This document shows positions 9,002 through 18,165 of a stretch of 64,000 nucleotides of DNA, one piece after another (positions within the stretch are counted from its first letter, which is position 1; the number at the start of each line of letters is the position of its first letter). The position numbers and the translations under genes are program-made. Source of the stretch: Solitalea koreensis (GTDB lineage Bacteria > Bacteroidota > Bacteroidia > Sphingobacteriales > Sphingobacteriaceae); the NCBI RefSeq assembly GCF_900182575.1, contig NZ_FXSZ01000003.1, positions 186,001-250,000 of the forward strand, given 5' to 3'. Below the pieces are notes generated by a model, which was not told where the DNA came from, ran no database searches, and saw nothing but the letters and a program-made list of their open reading frames with translations.

Positions 9002-10201
9002 ATGAAAGGCTTTTTTTTTAGCATATGCTGCATGTTTGCAAGCATCGTTGTAAATGCACAGGATAGGGCGATTAACTTTGAACACGGTACATGGGCCGAG
9101 ATCAAAGCGAAGGCGGCAAAGGAAAAAAAAGTAATCTTTCTTGATTGCTTTACAAGCTGGTGCGGGCCTTGTAAAAAATTGGCGAAGGAAGTGTTCACCC
9201 TCAACGAAGTGGCGGATTACTACAATGCTAATTTTATAAATGCCTCAATGGATATGGAGAAAGGGGAAGGGCCGCAATTAGCCAAGCAATACGGTATTAG
9301 AGCTTACCCTTCATTGCTGTTTGTTACCCCAGAAGGTAAACTCATCAGTAAAAATGAAGGAGCATCAGATTTCAAAACCTTTATCGATTATGGAAAGAAG
9401 GCTGTATCGGGAGAGTCTCTGGAGTCCTTGACGGCTGAATACAAAAAAGGTAATAGGTCTCCTGAGTTCATGAAAAAATACATGACCAGAATGGAGGGTA
9501 TTAAAGCAAATACTACTGAAATTATCGGAGAGTATTTTAGCAAAATTCCTCAGGCACAATGGCAAACAGCTGAAAACTGGTACTTTATTAATCGTTATGT
9601 AAGGACGGAGCAGTCATCTGTATTCAAGTATGTGCTTCAAAATCAAAAGGCCTACGAAAAGAAATTTACTGCTGAGGCTGTATCGGATTATTTTGTAATG
9701 GTTTATGGCAACTCAATTCAAAAGGCAGCTAATGGTGCTTTTCCTGCTGAGGATCTGAAAGAGCTGAAAGACGGTTTCTTGAAAATGAATTTTGCAGGAG
9801 CGGGCAAATTGGCATTGCAGTGTGATGCAGCTGCGTCAAGTGTAAGCAAAGACATGAAAGCTTATGCTGATGTAATGGAAGTTATTTTTGCGAAATACCC
9901 TGAAAAGAAAATCGATGATCGAATTGTAGCAGTGGGTTCATTCTGCTGGAAAATACTCAATCAGTCTTCTGATCAGTATGTTTTGCAAAAGGCAACCAAA
10001 TTGGCAGAGTTATCTATGCAAGTACAAAACCCTGAGTTTATGGACGTTTATGCAAGACTTTTGGTTGAAACAGGCAATTTTGATAAAGGCATTGAAGTGG
10101 AAGAAAAAGTTATTGCTATGCTGAAAGCTAAACCGAATCCGGATGTTTCCCTTACTGCTTGCGAAGATCGCTTGGAAAAATTTAAACGTCGGAAAGGTTA
10201 A
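9002..10201 (+). CDS. Secreted thioredoxin-domain protein with helical C-terminal region (CGPC)
   Basis: A 399-residue exported protein. Signal peptide ends near VNAQ (residue 20). The thioredoxin domain is N-terminal (about 25-140) with the classic CGPC at residues 54-57 and IRAYPSLLFV as cis-Pro segment, resembling the DUF255/thioredoxin_7 class. The remaining 250 residues are mostly alpha-helical, with TPR-like character near the end (YARLLVETGNFDKGIEVEEKVI). Domain order is opposite to the two upstream TlpA proteins. It is the last gene of the susCD cluster and is followed by a strong terminator. Confidence 0.85.
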   Translation: MKGFFFSICCMFASIVVNAQDRAINFEHGTWAEIKAKAAKEKKVIFLDCFTSWCGPCKKLAKEVFTLNEVADYYNANFINASMDMEKGEGPQLAKQYGIRAYPSLLFVTPEGKLISKNEGASDFKTFIDYGKKAVSGESLESLTAEYKKGNRSPEFMKKYMTRMEGIKANTTEIIGEYFSKIPQAQWQTAENWYFINRYVRTEQSSVFKYVLQNQKAYEKKFTAEAVSDYFVMVYGNSIQKAANGAFPAEDLKELKDGFLKMNFAGAGKLALQCDAAASSVSKDMKAYADVMEVIFAKYPEKKIDDRIVAVGSFCWKILNQSSDQYVLQKATKLAELSMQVQNPEFMDVYARLLVETGNFDKGIEVEEKVIAMLKAKPNPDVSLTACEDRLEKFKRRKG

Positions 10202-10240
10202 GAGAAATGGACTTTTTCTAGTTGATTGATTTATTCATTT

Positions 10241-10285
10241 AAAGGGGTAAACTTCCTAATTGTTATGGAGTTTACCCCTTTTTTA
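10241..10285. terminator. Bidirectional rho-independent terminator
   Basis: A 13-bp perfect stem AAAGGGGTAAACT (10241-10253) and AGTTTACCCCTTT (10269-10281), followed by T's on the plus strand and preceded by A's for the minus strand. It lies between the convergent thioredoxin and M56 genes and would end both transcripts. Confidence 0.85.
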
Positions 10286-10313
10286 ATTTAATGTATTTGA
10301 ATAATTTTTGAAG

Positions 10314-12494
10314 TTAGTTGTTCTTTTTCTCAGGCGGCATTGGTGGTGGCGGAGGAATTACTTTATCTCTTTTTACCTTTGTTACTACGGCTTGTTTCGT
10401 GTCCTTATAAACTAATAGAGCAATAGCACATTTTTCTGTTTTGAGTTGATTGATATCATACCTTTCGGTTTGTGAATTAACTGGTCCTTCTAAAGTAATT
10501 CCTAAGGATTTAATAACCCCATCTACAGTAATTTGTTCGAAGTTTATAGTGTAGCCTTTTTCCGAAAATTTATTTTTTATATCAGTTAATACATCAATTG
10601 TAATTGCTTCAGGAAGTAAATAGTACTCTAATACCATATTACTTTTTATTATCGGAGGAGAAAATTTTATAACATTAACAGATTGTATTCTTATGATATC
10701 GTCATTTCCAATTTTATCAGTTCCAAGACGATTTATGGCACTTATGGTTTCTTTGTTCAAATTTGCAATCTTCTGCTCTATTACTTCCTTGTTATTTAAA
10801 AAATATCTTGTTTTTGTGCCTTTTAAGTGATCCAAACTTATCTTTTGCTTGCCGGTGTTTATTGTTACTTTCTCGTACTCTTTGCCGTCTTTGCCTACAT
10901 ATGAAGTTTTAGTAAAAAACTGCATTTGTAATGGCTTCTGTTTGCCATTTTCATCATAAAACTTATCGTACAACGTATTATTTCTGATTTCATTTTCCCT
11001 TGGTTGGCTGTATAGGACAATCAGTTTAGTTGTTGAATAGGATTTGGGGGCTACTAGTTTCTCTCCGATAAATTTGACCAAAACAGCATCTCCTTTCTGA
11101 AATTTATCGTTTCTCAACTGCTGTCCCTTTAAATCAAATGTTAGAGTAAACTCCCCGTCGTTTAAAACCAATTTGTCTATATAACCTTGTGCGTTTCTTT
11201 GGATGGACTTGATTTTACTATGAGTAAAACGGGCACGGTTAACTTCATACCCAAAAGCATATTTCTCAACCACACGTTTATAAATGGTTTCGTTATTGGT
11301 AGAGACTATTTCATCGGGTATGTATACTATAGGGCCTATAATAACTGCTTTTTCACCGGATGGACTAATTCGGGTATGGTTGCTTGACATTTTTGAACTA
11401 TAGGATATCGAAAGGTTATCGCCAACTTTTACCTTGGATCTAATTTTCTTTCCCATAACGTCAATCGGATAAACTTTATCACCTGATTTCAAATTCATTA
11501 TTTCATTGAGAGAATATTCCTCGAAACTTACCACAGTTCCTTTAATCTTGCTTTGTAATACGGTGTCGTTATTTGCCTTATTTTCAGAAATTTTACTTTT
11601 ATTCGGATAGGCGTATACTATTTGTACTGCAAACACCCAAACCAAGGCTAAAGCCAGAGGCAACGTAAATAAATACATTAATTTTTTCATGTTTTTAGAT
11701 GGATTAGTGAATAACATTTGAATACGGTCCTTAAGCGGGCTCTTTACAAAATTGTGGGTAAACGCAATGGAAGGATCTGGAACTACCAGTTTGAGTAATA
11801 AATTGGCATAATACTGAGTATTGCAATCTCTAGTGGTTATTTCGTCCGCTTCATATTCGTGAACTTGCTCTAAGGCATTATCGTATAAATAAATTACCGG
11901 GTTAAACCATATCAACAATTTGCCAAGCATAATTACCAATCTGTCCAATGAGTGATACTGTTCAGCATGTACCAGTTCATGCTTAAGCAATACTTTCATC
12001 TCTTGTTCGGTTAAATTTTCACGATCGACAAATACATAATTAAAGAAAGAACAGTTGGTAAATCCTTTTATCTTATACACTACTTTTAGCCCATTAACTG
12101 CTACAGCTTCTTTTCTTGTTTGATGCACTAATTGGGATAATTGCCACATCAATTTAATAAATAGAGCTAAGGCAATAGCAACGTACATATACAGCAAAGC
12201 ATCTTGCCAGTTAAAAAGAGGTTCGGAAACAGGTGCAGATACTGCTAAATCTTGTTGTATTTCAACAGGATTAGAGTCGTTATAGGAAATGCTTTGTTCA
12301 ATAACTTGTACATCAGCCCTAACTCGTTCGACATTAAAATTTAATGCAGGAATTAAAAAACTTAGGAGTAAGCTAAAGAGGAGATAAAACCGGTTAGTTT
12401 TAAAAAAAGTAAGCTTATTCAAAAACAGGTAATAAAATCCAAAGAACAATGCACTACAGGCACTTGCTTTTAGCAGATAAGTGAGCCATTCCAT
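10314..12494 (-). CDS. BlaR1/MecR1-like M56 membrane metallopeptidase
   Basis: A 726-residue protein whose first 300 residues form an M56 peptidase: helices at about 5-22, 35-50 and 100-118, then HELVH at 172-176 and a downstream Glu in EYEADE. A further helix at about 275-295 is followed by some 430 extracytoplasmic residues, without the penicillin-binding domain of true BlaR1, ending in a PPPPPMPP tail. It lies 2 bp downstream of a BlaI-type repressor gene, so it probably senses an envelope signal and triggers repressor cleavage. The signal is unknown; beta-lactam sensing is not supported. Confidence 0.85.
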   Translation of the reverse strand: MEWLTYLLKASACSALFFGFYYLFLNKLTFFKTNRFYLLFSLLLSFLIPALNFNVERVRADVQVIEQSISYNDSNPVEIQQDLAVSAPVSEPLFNWQDALLYMYVAIALALFIKLMWQLSQLVHQTRKEAVAVNGLKVVYKIKGFTNCSFFNYVFVDRENLTEQEMKVLLKHELVHAEQYHSLDRLVIMLGKLLIWFNPVIYLYDNALEQVHEYEADEITTRDCNTQYYANLLLKLVVPDPSIAFTHNFVKSPLKDRIQMLFTNPSKNMKKLMYLFTLPLALALVWVFAVQIVYAYPNKSKISENKANNDTVLQSKIKGTVVSFEEYSLNEIMNLKSGDKVYPIDVMGKKIRSKVKVGDNLSISYSSKMSSNHTRISPSGEKAVIIGPIVYIPDEIVSTNNETIYKRVVEKYAFGYEVNRARFTHSKIKSIQRNAQGYIDKLVLNDGEFTLTFDLKGQQLRNDKFQKGDAVLVKFIGEKLVAPKSYSTTKLIVLYSQPRENEIRNNTLYDKFYDENGKQKPLQMQFFTKTSYVGKDGKEYEKVTINTGKQKISLDHLKGTKTRYFLNNKEVIEQKIANLNKETISAINRLGTDKIGNDDIIRIQSVNVIKFSPPIIKSNMVLEYYLLPEAITIDVLTDIKNKFSEKGYTINFEQITVDGVIKSLGITLEGPVNSQTERYDINQLKTEKCAIALLVYKDTKQAVVTKVKRDKVIPPPPPMPPEKKNN

Positions 12495-12496
12495 AG

Positions 12497-12859
12497 CTAA
12501 GATTTTTTGTTAATGATGTCTTTTAGTTTTTGAAGTTCTTTTTCGTCAAGCTTTTCTTCTTTCACCATAAATGATAAAAGGCTTTCCGTCGAACCATCGA
12601 AATAATTTTTTACCAGGCGTTTGAAATTAGCCTTCCGGTATTCACTTTTTGAGATTGCAGGATAATACTCATGCGTTTTACCATAAGCTTTGTGATCTAC
12701 AAATCCTTTATTCTCTAAAATTCTAACCACTGATGAAATGGTGGTGTAAGGCGGCTTAGACTCATCATCCATACGTTCGATGATGTCCTTTACAAAACCT
12801 TTTTTGATCTCCCATAAGATCTGCATGATCTTTTCTTCAGTTTTTGTTAATTCTTCCAT
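12497..12859 (-). CDS. BlaI/MecI/CopY-family transcriptional repressor
   Basis: A 120-residue winged-helix repressor. It begins LTKTEEKIMQILWE, the typical BlaI start; the recognition region is around PPYTTISSVVRILENKG and the dimerisation helices follow. Its stop is 2 bp before the M56 start, so the pair is translationally linked. A 34-bp dyad lies 14 bp upstream of the start and very probably is its own operator. It is close in sequence to the second BlaI at 26663-27022. Confidence 0.92.
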   Translation of the reverse strand: MEELTKTEEKIMQILWEIKKGFVKDIIERMDDESKPPYTTISSVVRILENKGFVDHKAYGKTHEYYPAISKSEYRKANFKRLVKNYFDGSTESLLSFMVKEEKLDEKELQKLKDIINKKS

Positions 12860-12872
12860 AATTAAATATACA

Positions 12873-12906
12873 ACGTATTTAACAGTTATTCAACTGTTTT
12901 TTACGT
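12873..12906. promoter_or_regulatory. Probable BlaI operator dyad, copy 1
   Basis: Left arm ACGTATTTAACAGTT and right arm AACTGTTTTTTACGT are separated by 4 bp; 12 of 15 positions pair. A near-identical element is at 27037-27070 at the same distance from the other BlaI gene. Operator function is inferred from position and conservation. Confidence 0.7.
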
Positions 12907-13023
12907 TTTGTGACGGTCTTGTTAGTTGGTGCAGGAACAAGTCAATTTTGAAGCCTGATAGAAATGTTGGGCCTTCTTTTTTAGTGTACAAAATAAGCTG
13001 CACAAGCATTTTAAAATCCTTTG

Positions 13024-13031
13024 TATTTTTG
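13024..13031 (+). promoter_or_regulatory. Bacteroidetes -7 element upstream of the pseudouridine synthase
   Basis: TATTTTTG matches TAnnTTTG, 42 bp before the ATG at 13073. No clear -33 TTG at the ideal distance. Confidence 0.4.
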
Positions 13032-13072
13032 CGTTTTAATTTATGAAAATAGTAGCCTAAAGAGGAGGAGAT

Positions 13073-14773
13073 ATGATGAGTCAGGCCATCGAATGTGATG
13101 ATCAATGTTTTACCTTGTTTCAGGAATCCACGGAATCGTATTCTTTTCCTGTTCGATTTACATTTCCTTTTTATTACGAACCACATCCTTTATGCTTATT
13201 GGCTGCAAAGGAACTTCAACAACATTTGCAGGATCAGATCGAATGGGTGCATAACTTTGGAATTGATGAAGGCAAGGAAGGGTTAATCATCGGAAAGATG
13301 TTCGGAGTCTTGGTGGTTAAAAATAAACTTGGGCAACTTGGTTACCTGGCTGCTTTTTCTGGTAAACTGGCGGGCCAAAATCATCATTCAAAATTTGTTC
13401 CTCCTGTTTTTGATATTCTTACAGAAGATGGCTTTTTCCGGAAAGAAGAAGAAGTGATCAATCAGATCAATAAGAAGATAGAAATTCTTGAAGAGAATCC
13501 TGAATTGGCTGCATATCAAGATTTGCTTCAAACGGAAACTGTACAATTCGCAAAGCAAATTGAAGAATACAAACAAAAAATAAAGGCAGGTAAGCTTCTT
13601 CGAAAAACCAAGCGTGAACAGGCCTTGCAATATTACTCCAAAGAAGAATTGAATGCACTACTGGAGTCCTTAAGAAAAGAAAGTGTTCGCGAGCAGCTTT
13701 ACTTAAAAGAATTAAATCGTGGTAGGAAAGAGCGTTTGCTGGACATTCAGCAAAAAATTGATGAGTTGCTCGGAGAGATTGGCACATTAAAGGAAGAGCG
13801 TAAAAACAAGTCTGCTGCCTTACAGAAAAAGCTGTTTGACGAGTATTATTTTTTGAACCAGTATGGAAATAAAAAAAGTTTACTCGAGATTTTTGAACAT
13901 ACTTTTGAAGCAAAACCGCCTGCTGGTGCCGGTGAATGTGCCGCCCCCAAACTGCTACAGTATGCGTTTATTCACCAAATGACACCAATTGCGATGGCAG
14001 AGTTTTGGTGGGGCCAGTCGCCTAAATCAGAAGTCAGAATGCACGGCCAGTTTTATCCCGCTTGTAGGGGAAAATGTGAGCCCATTTTAGCGCACATGCT
14101 GCAAGGCATTGAGATGGACGAAAATCCGATGTTGATAAATCCGGCTTTGGGCAAAGATATCAGTATTGTTTTTGAGGACAATGAACTGCTGGTGGTGAAT
14201 AAGCCTGCTGAGTTTTTATCTGTTCCCGGAAAAAATATTCAGGATTCGGTTTATGAACGTATAAAACAAAAATATCCCAAGGCAACCGGCCCTTTGATTG
14301 TGCATCGACTCGATATGTCCACTTCCGGATTAATGCTGATTGCCAAAACCAAAGAATCGCATAAAATGCTACAAGATCAGTTTATCAAAAGAACGATTAA
14401 AAAACGTTACGTTGCTTTGCTCGACGGGATGGTAAACGGAGAGGAGGGTTTTATTGACCTGCCTTTGCGGGTAGACCTTGACAACCGTCCACATCAGTTG
14501 GTTTGTTATGAATATGGCAAATCTGCTCGTACCCTATGGAAGGTGGTGGGAAGAAGCAATCAACAAACAAAAGTTCATTTTTATCCGATAACTGGAAGAA
14601 CCCATCAATTACGTGTGCACGCCGCTCATGCGATGGGTTTGCATTCGCCTATTGTTGGTGATGATTTATACGGAACAAAGGGCGATCGTTTACATTTGCA
14701 TGCCGAATGGATTGAATTTAAACATCCAGCCACGCAAGAAATCATGACCATCCAGGTTGATCCGGAATTTTAG
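13073..14773 (+). CDS. RluA-family RNA pseudouridine synthase with long N-terminal extension
   Basis: A 566-residue protein. The C-terminal 230 residues form the synthase: ELLVVNKPAEFLSVPG, then HRLDMSTSGLML with the catalytic Asp, and the GRTHQLRVH motif. The N-terminal 330 residues are an extension with a long charged coiled coil (about 135-260), seen in larger RluA relatives of Bacteroidetes and some gamma-proteobacteria. Start is the ATG at 13073, preceded by a strong GAGGAGG at 13062-13069. It modifies a uridine in rRNA or tRNA; the exact site is not deducible. Confidence 0.88.
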   Translation: MMSQAIECDDQCFTLFQESTESYSFPVRFTFPFYYEPHPLCLLAAKELQQHLQDQIEWVHNFGIDEGKEGLIIGKMFGVLVVKNKLGQLGYLAAFSGKLAGQNHHSKFVPPVFDILTEDGFFRKEEEVINQINKKIEILEENPELAAYQDLLQTETVQFAKQIEEYKQKIKAGKLLRKTKREQALQYYSKEELNALLESLRKESVREQLYLKELNRGRKERLLDIQQKIDELLGEIGTLKEERKNKSAALQKKLFDEYYFLNQYGNKKSLLEIFEHTFEAKPPAGAGECAAPKLLQYAFIHQMTPIAMAEFWWGQSPKSEVRMHGQFYPACRGKCEPILAHMLQGIEMDENPMLINPALGKDISIVFEDNELLVVNKPAEFLSVPGKNIQDSVYERIKQKYPKATGPLIVHRLDMSTSGLMLIAKTKESHKMLQDQFIKRTIKKRYVALLDGMVNGEEGFIDLPLRVDLDNRPHQLVCYEYGKSARTLWKVVGRSNQQTKVHFYPITGRTHQLRVHAAHAMGLHSPIVGDDLYGTKGDRLHLHAEWIEFKHPATQEIMTIQVDPEF

Positions 14774-14808
14774 CATGAGATACTGTTTCAAAAAGTGTAA
14801 GTTAAAAT

Positions 14809-14845
14809 AACAGGGTTTAAATTTCAGTCGAACCCTGTTTTTCTT
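14809..14845 (+). terminator. Rho-independent terminator after the pseudouridine synthase
   Basis: AACAGGGTT (14809-14817) pairs with AACCCTGTT (14831-14839), followed by TTTCTTCTT. It lies between two convergent genes. Confidence 0.75.
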
Positions 14846-14913
14846 CTTGTTAAGAACTGATTGAAAGACTATCAGGGATTTATTATTTAACCACGGGCCG
14901 TCATTGACGAATA

Positions 14914-17340
14914 TTAATCTTCATCCTTTTCTTTTTTCCTATCAACGTGTATAAAAGCTGCATGTGTGGCAGATGGAGCCGATTTTCCTTTAAGTCCCTG
15001 CCATAGTACTTCATTAAAAAGATGATCCGCAATATTGTCTTCTTTTGAAAAATCGAACAATGCACTTTGTTTGGCCGCTGCAGAGAGCGCCGTGTTTTTA
15101 TCGTTTAGGTTTACATTGGAAGGTATATGTGAATAAGTCGAAAAGTTTGGTGTAGAGGTAAATGACCGCCATAAAGAAGGGGCTGCAGCATCATATTGCG
15201 TCATAGGAGGCAGTCCTAATATTAATTCGATGGTGCGTAAAATAGAAGAGGTGGAATACATAGTATGATCGATGAAACCTCGTTTCACAAAAGGTCCTGC
15301 TAGGTAGGCGGTACTTCTGTGTGCATCTACATGGTCGGCACCATTCTGTGCATCATCTTCGACTATAAGTACAACTGATTCATTCCAAATAGGGCTTTTT
15401 GATAAATGTTCAACAAATAAACCCACTGCTAAATCATTGTCAGCAACATGAGCATATGGGGTCGGTCTTCCTACACTCATTCCTTCCGTATGATCATTGC
15501 CAAATCGGATAGTGTTGAGTTGGGTAAGGGCATTGTTAACCAACAGCGAATCAAAATCTTTCTGCCACAGCCTGAACTTTGTCGTATCTCTTACCTTTAA
15601 ACTCCAATCATAATTGGGGCATATATGATTTTTTAATATGGCAATATTGGGTTTATTTACCCCCGCAAACTCCCCGTAGGTTCTGTAACTTATATTGTTC
15701 CGTTTACAATTATCCCAAATAAATCCACCTTTGTTATTGGCAATAGGCCTGAATCCTTCTCCATCGTAAGATCCGCCTCTTCCTCCATAACTAGTCGGCC
15801 AGGTTTTTTCCAGATAATCGGTGGCATAGGCACCCAGGCTCCAGTCGTGTCCATCGGCACTTACCTCCGCATCACAGTAAAAGTTATCCATTAAAACAAA
15901 CTGCTTCACTAAAGCATGCTGATTAGGCGTATATTTTTCGCCAAATAATAATAATGTGGTATCGCCGTTAGCTCCGGGCACATCGCTTAATACCTGGTCA
16001 AATGTTCTGTTTTCTTTGATGATATAAAAGACGTATTTAATAGGAGATGGGGCGCTTACTTTCATGGGTATAGGGTTGCCGGGTTCTCCTAAGGCATTCA
16101 TCTCTCTTTCTTTAGTATAAGGTGTGTTATTATGAACGGCGGCAGAATATATACCTAACTGTTTGCGGGAAGGCTGTTTGATTTTACTTAATGTCCCTTT
16201 AAATAAACCACCGATATATTGTACTTCTTCTTTTTTCTGTAAATCTCCCTGATGCCTGGTTACGGTTTGTTTATTTGCCAATGGGTTGGGACCGTGTGGG
16301 TTAGGAAGTGATTTGAAGCCCTTGCCATTGCTTACCAAGATGTCTTTACCAACTAACTTTACATTAGTGGGGTACCAGCCCGTAGGGATAAAACCCTTTG
16401 ATAAACTATTGCCGGGTTCTCGTACATTAAATACGGCCAAGCAGTTATTGTCTGCATTGGCAATATATAGCGTTTTTTGATTCTTACTCAGCGCTAAACC
16501 GTTGGTGGTAGATCCGCTTGGAGCATCAGGATACAATGCTGCATTCAAAGTTTCTATCACTTTTTGTTGAGCCACATCAATTACCGATACGGAATTATCA
16601 TTGGCATTGGCAACATATACTATTTTGCCGTTTTTAGACAGCAATAATTCGTTGGGATGATCACCAACGTTGATAGTCGTTATTATTTTTTTCTGAGGGA
16701 TGCTGTAAGCGGCCAGTTTCTTAGCGCCCCATAAGGAAATATAAAGCGATTGTTTATCGGCAGAGAGCAGGCAGGTATAGGCTTCAGATTCCAGAGGTAG
16801 TATCGTTTCGACCTTTTTCGTTTTCATATTCAGGATATACAAACTATTGTTCTCTTTGGTCACAACAAATAGCTTCCCTGCAGCTTCATCAATATCAAAA
16901 CCTGCAGGTGATATGTTTTCCTTTTTATTCCGGCTTAAATAAAGTGTGTCAGGGGTAACAAGTTTATTATTACTGATTGCATAACGTAAAATTTGGTTGT
17001 CATTGCCGGCTGCTGCAAATAGATATTTACCATTCTTACTGAATTTTAATCCATACCATGATTTGGCAATGGTAATATCATCTAAAACAATAAACTTTTT
17101 TGGATCAATTAGTTGCAATGATTGGCGGCTTTGTCCATTATTGGTAACCGCCAGTAGTTTTTGATTATTGGAAACGGCAATATTTAATGGCAAATCGCCT
17201 AAAGGTAGGCTTTCACCCGCCGGAGTTAATGACCATCCGTTTGGCAACAACACCCTGTTTGCATTTAAGTTCTCTAATGATTGAGCATAGTTTAATGCTA
17301 CGTTTAAAATCAGTAGTAAAGAAAGGGAAATGCGTTTCAT
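14914..17340 (-). CDS. Secreted beta-propeller plus phosphoesterase (PF04185-type) protein
   Basis: About 808 residues from the ATG at 17340, which opens a good signal peptide ending ...LNYAQ; the frame extends to 17388 but starts poorly. Residues about 30-370 form a YVTN-type seven-bladed propeller (for example VYVANANDNSVSVIDVAQQK). The C-terminal half carries phosphoesterase/phospholipase C-acid phosphatase motifs: IIKENRTFDQV, ADGHDWSLGAY, VEDDAQNGADHVDAHR. It would act on phosphate esters in the periplasm or outside; the substrate is unknown. Its promoter region holds a long dyad. Confidence 0.85.
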   Translation of the reverse strand: MKRISLSLLLILNVALNYAQSLENLNANRVLLPNGWSLTPAGESLPLGDLPLNIAVSNNQKLLAVTNNGQSRQSLQLIDPKKFIVLDDITIAKSWYGLKFSKNGKYLFAAAGNDNQILRYAISNNKLVTPDTLYLSRNKKENISPAGFDIDEAAGKLFVVTKENNSLYILNMKTKKVETILPLESEAYTCLLSADKQSLYISLWGAKKLAAYSIPQKKIITTINVGDHPNELLLSKNGKIVYVANANDNSVSVIDVAQQKVIETLNAALYPDAPSGSTTNGLALSKNQKTLYIANADNNCLAVFNVREPGNSLSKGFIPTGWYPTNVKLVGKDILVSNGKGFKSLPNPHGPNPLANKQTVTRHQGDLQKKEEVQYIGGLFKGTLSKIKQPSRKQLGIYSAAVHNNTPYTKEREMNALGEPGNPIPMKVSAPSPIKYVFYIIKENRTFDQVLSDVPGANGDTTLLLFGEKYTPNQHALVKQFVLMDNFYCDAEVSADGHDWSLGAYATDYLEKTWPTSYGGRGGSYDGEGFRPIANNKGGFIWDNCKRNNISYRTYGEFAGVNKPNIAILKNHICPNYDWSLKVRDTTKFRLWQKDFDSLLVNNALTQLNTIRFGNDHTEGMSVGRPTPYAHVADNDLAVGLFVEHLSKSPIWNESVVLIVEDDAQNGADHVDAHRSTAYLAGPFVKRGFIDHTMYSTSSILRTIELILGLPPMTQYDAAAPSLWRSFTSTPNFSTYSHIPSNVNLNDKNTALSAAAKQSALFDFSKEDNIADHLFNEVLWQGLKGKSAPSATHAAFIHVDRKKEKDED

Positions 17341-17341
17341 T

Positions 17342-17382
17342 TTACATTTTATAATTATGTTCAAACATATTACAAAATGTAA
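17342..17382 (-). promoter_or_regulatory. Promoter with overlapping dyad before the phosphoesterase
   Basis: TATGTTTG (complement of 17362-17369) matches the -7 box 22 bp before the start. It is flanked by TTACATTTT (17342-17350) and AAAATGTAA (17374-17382), a perfect 9-bp inverted repeat, with a further AATGT/ACATT dyad at 17377-17390. Looks like an operator over a promoter. Confidence 0.45.
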
Positions 17383-17495
17383 TAACATTTATGAACCTTG
17401 TTATAATTAAGTTGTAAGGCACGGAGTTTAAACTTTTGATAGATTCGGGCGTTGCATTAGCAGATGTTGTTTCTAGACTAATAGGAGGAAAATTA

Positions 17496-17894
17496 ATGGA
17501 AATTAAACGTAGCGGAACTCAACCCTCGGGAATAGGCCCCAGAGAGTATTTTACCGGATCGGTACGAATCGACCCGCTTTATAGTCCACCTGAACCGGCC
17601 CGTGTTGCCATGGCTCTGGTTACTTTTGAGCCGGGAGCACGCACGGCATGGCATACCCATCCGCTAGGTCAGACGTTGATTGTCACGGCTGGATGTGGTT
17701 GGGCACAAGGTGAAGGCGGAGCTAGAGAAGAAATTCATCAGGGGGATATAGTTTGGTTTTCGCCGGGTGAAAAGCATTGGCATGGAGCCTCCTCAGCCAC
17801 GGCGATGACTCATATTGCCATTCAGGAAAAGTTAGACGGTTCGCCAGTGGAGTGGATGGAACCGGTAACTGACGAGCAGTATCTCAAAAAGTAG
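17496..17894 (+). CDS. Small cupin-domain protein
   Basis: A 132-residue single-domain cupin. The first cupin motif WHTHPLGQTLIVTAG and second motif GDIVWFSPGEKHWHGA supply His ligands for a metal ion. It resembles the (R)-mandelonitrile lyase/carboxymuconolactone-associated cupin class, but function cannot be fixed from sequence. The frame opens at 17436 with TTG; the ATG at 17496 has a strong AGGAGG 8 bp upstream and is preferred. The strong SD and a rather GC-richer coding style differ from the neighbours, a mild hint of transfer. Confidence 0.85.
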   Translation: MEIKRSGTQPSGIGPREYFTGSVRIDPLYSPPEPARVAMALVTFEPGARTAWHTHPLGQTLIVTAGCGWAQGEGGAREEIHQGDIVWFSPGEKHWHGASSATAMTHIAIQEKLDGSPVEWMEPVTDEQYLKK

Positions 17895-18165
17895 AACTGA
17901 ACCTGCTACAATTTCCATTTCTCACGTGGAAAAATTTTACAGTTTTTGGGAAGAATATACCGCATTGATTATCAGCTCAAGAAGTAATTAATTGCCGATG
18001 ACTTAATTGTAAAGAAAAAAATATGCATATTTGGCAAAAAAATAACTGGTAAACCTTGTTTTATAGCGATTAATACCGTGCAAAGAAAGTTTGGCAGCTA
18101 AGTTGTTTTAAATGTGCTGCGTCTCTCACAAATAAATTAATACCAAACCACCCAAGTAAAATTTT

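Noticed and set aside
10314..12859. Beta-lactam resistance system (BlaR1/BlaI).
   Set aside because: The penicillin-binding sensor domain is absent and no beta-lactamase or PBP gene is near either M56/BlaI pair.
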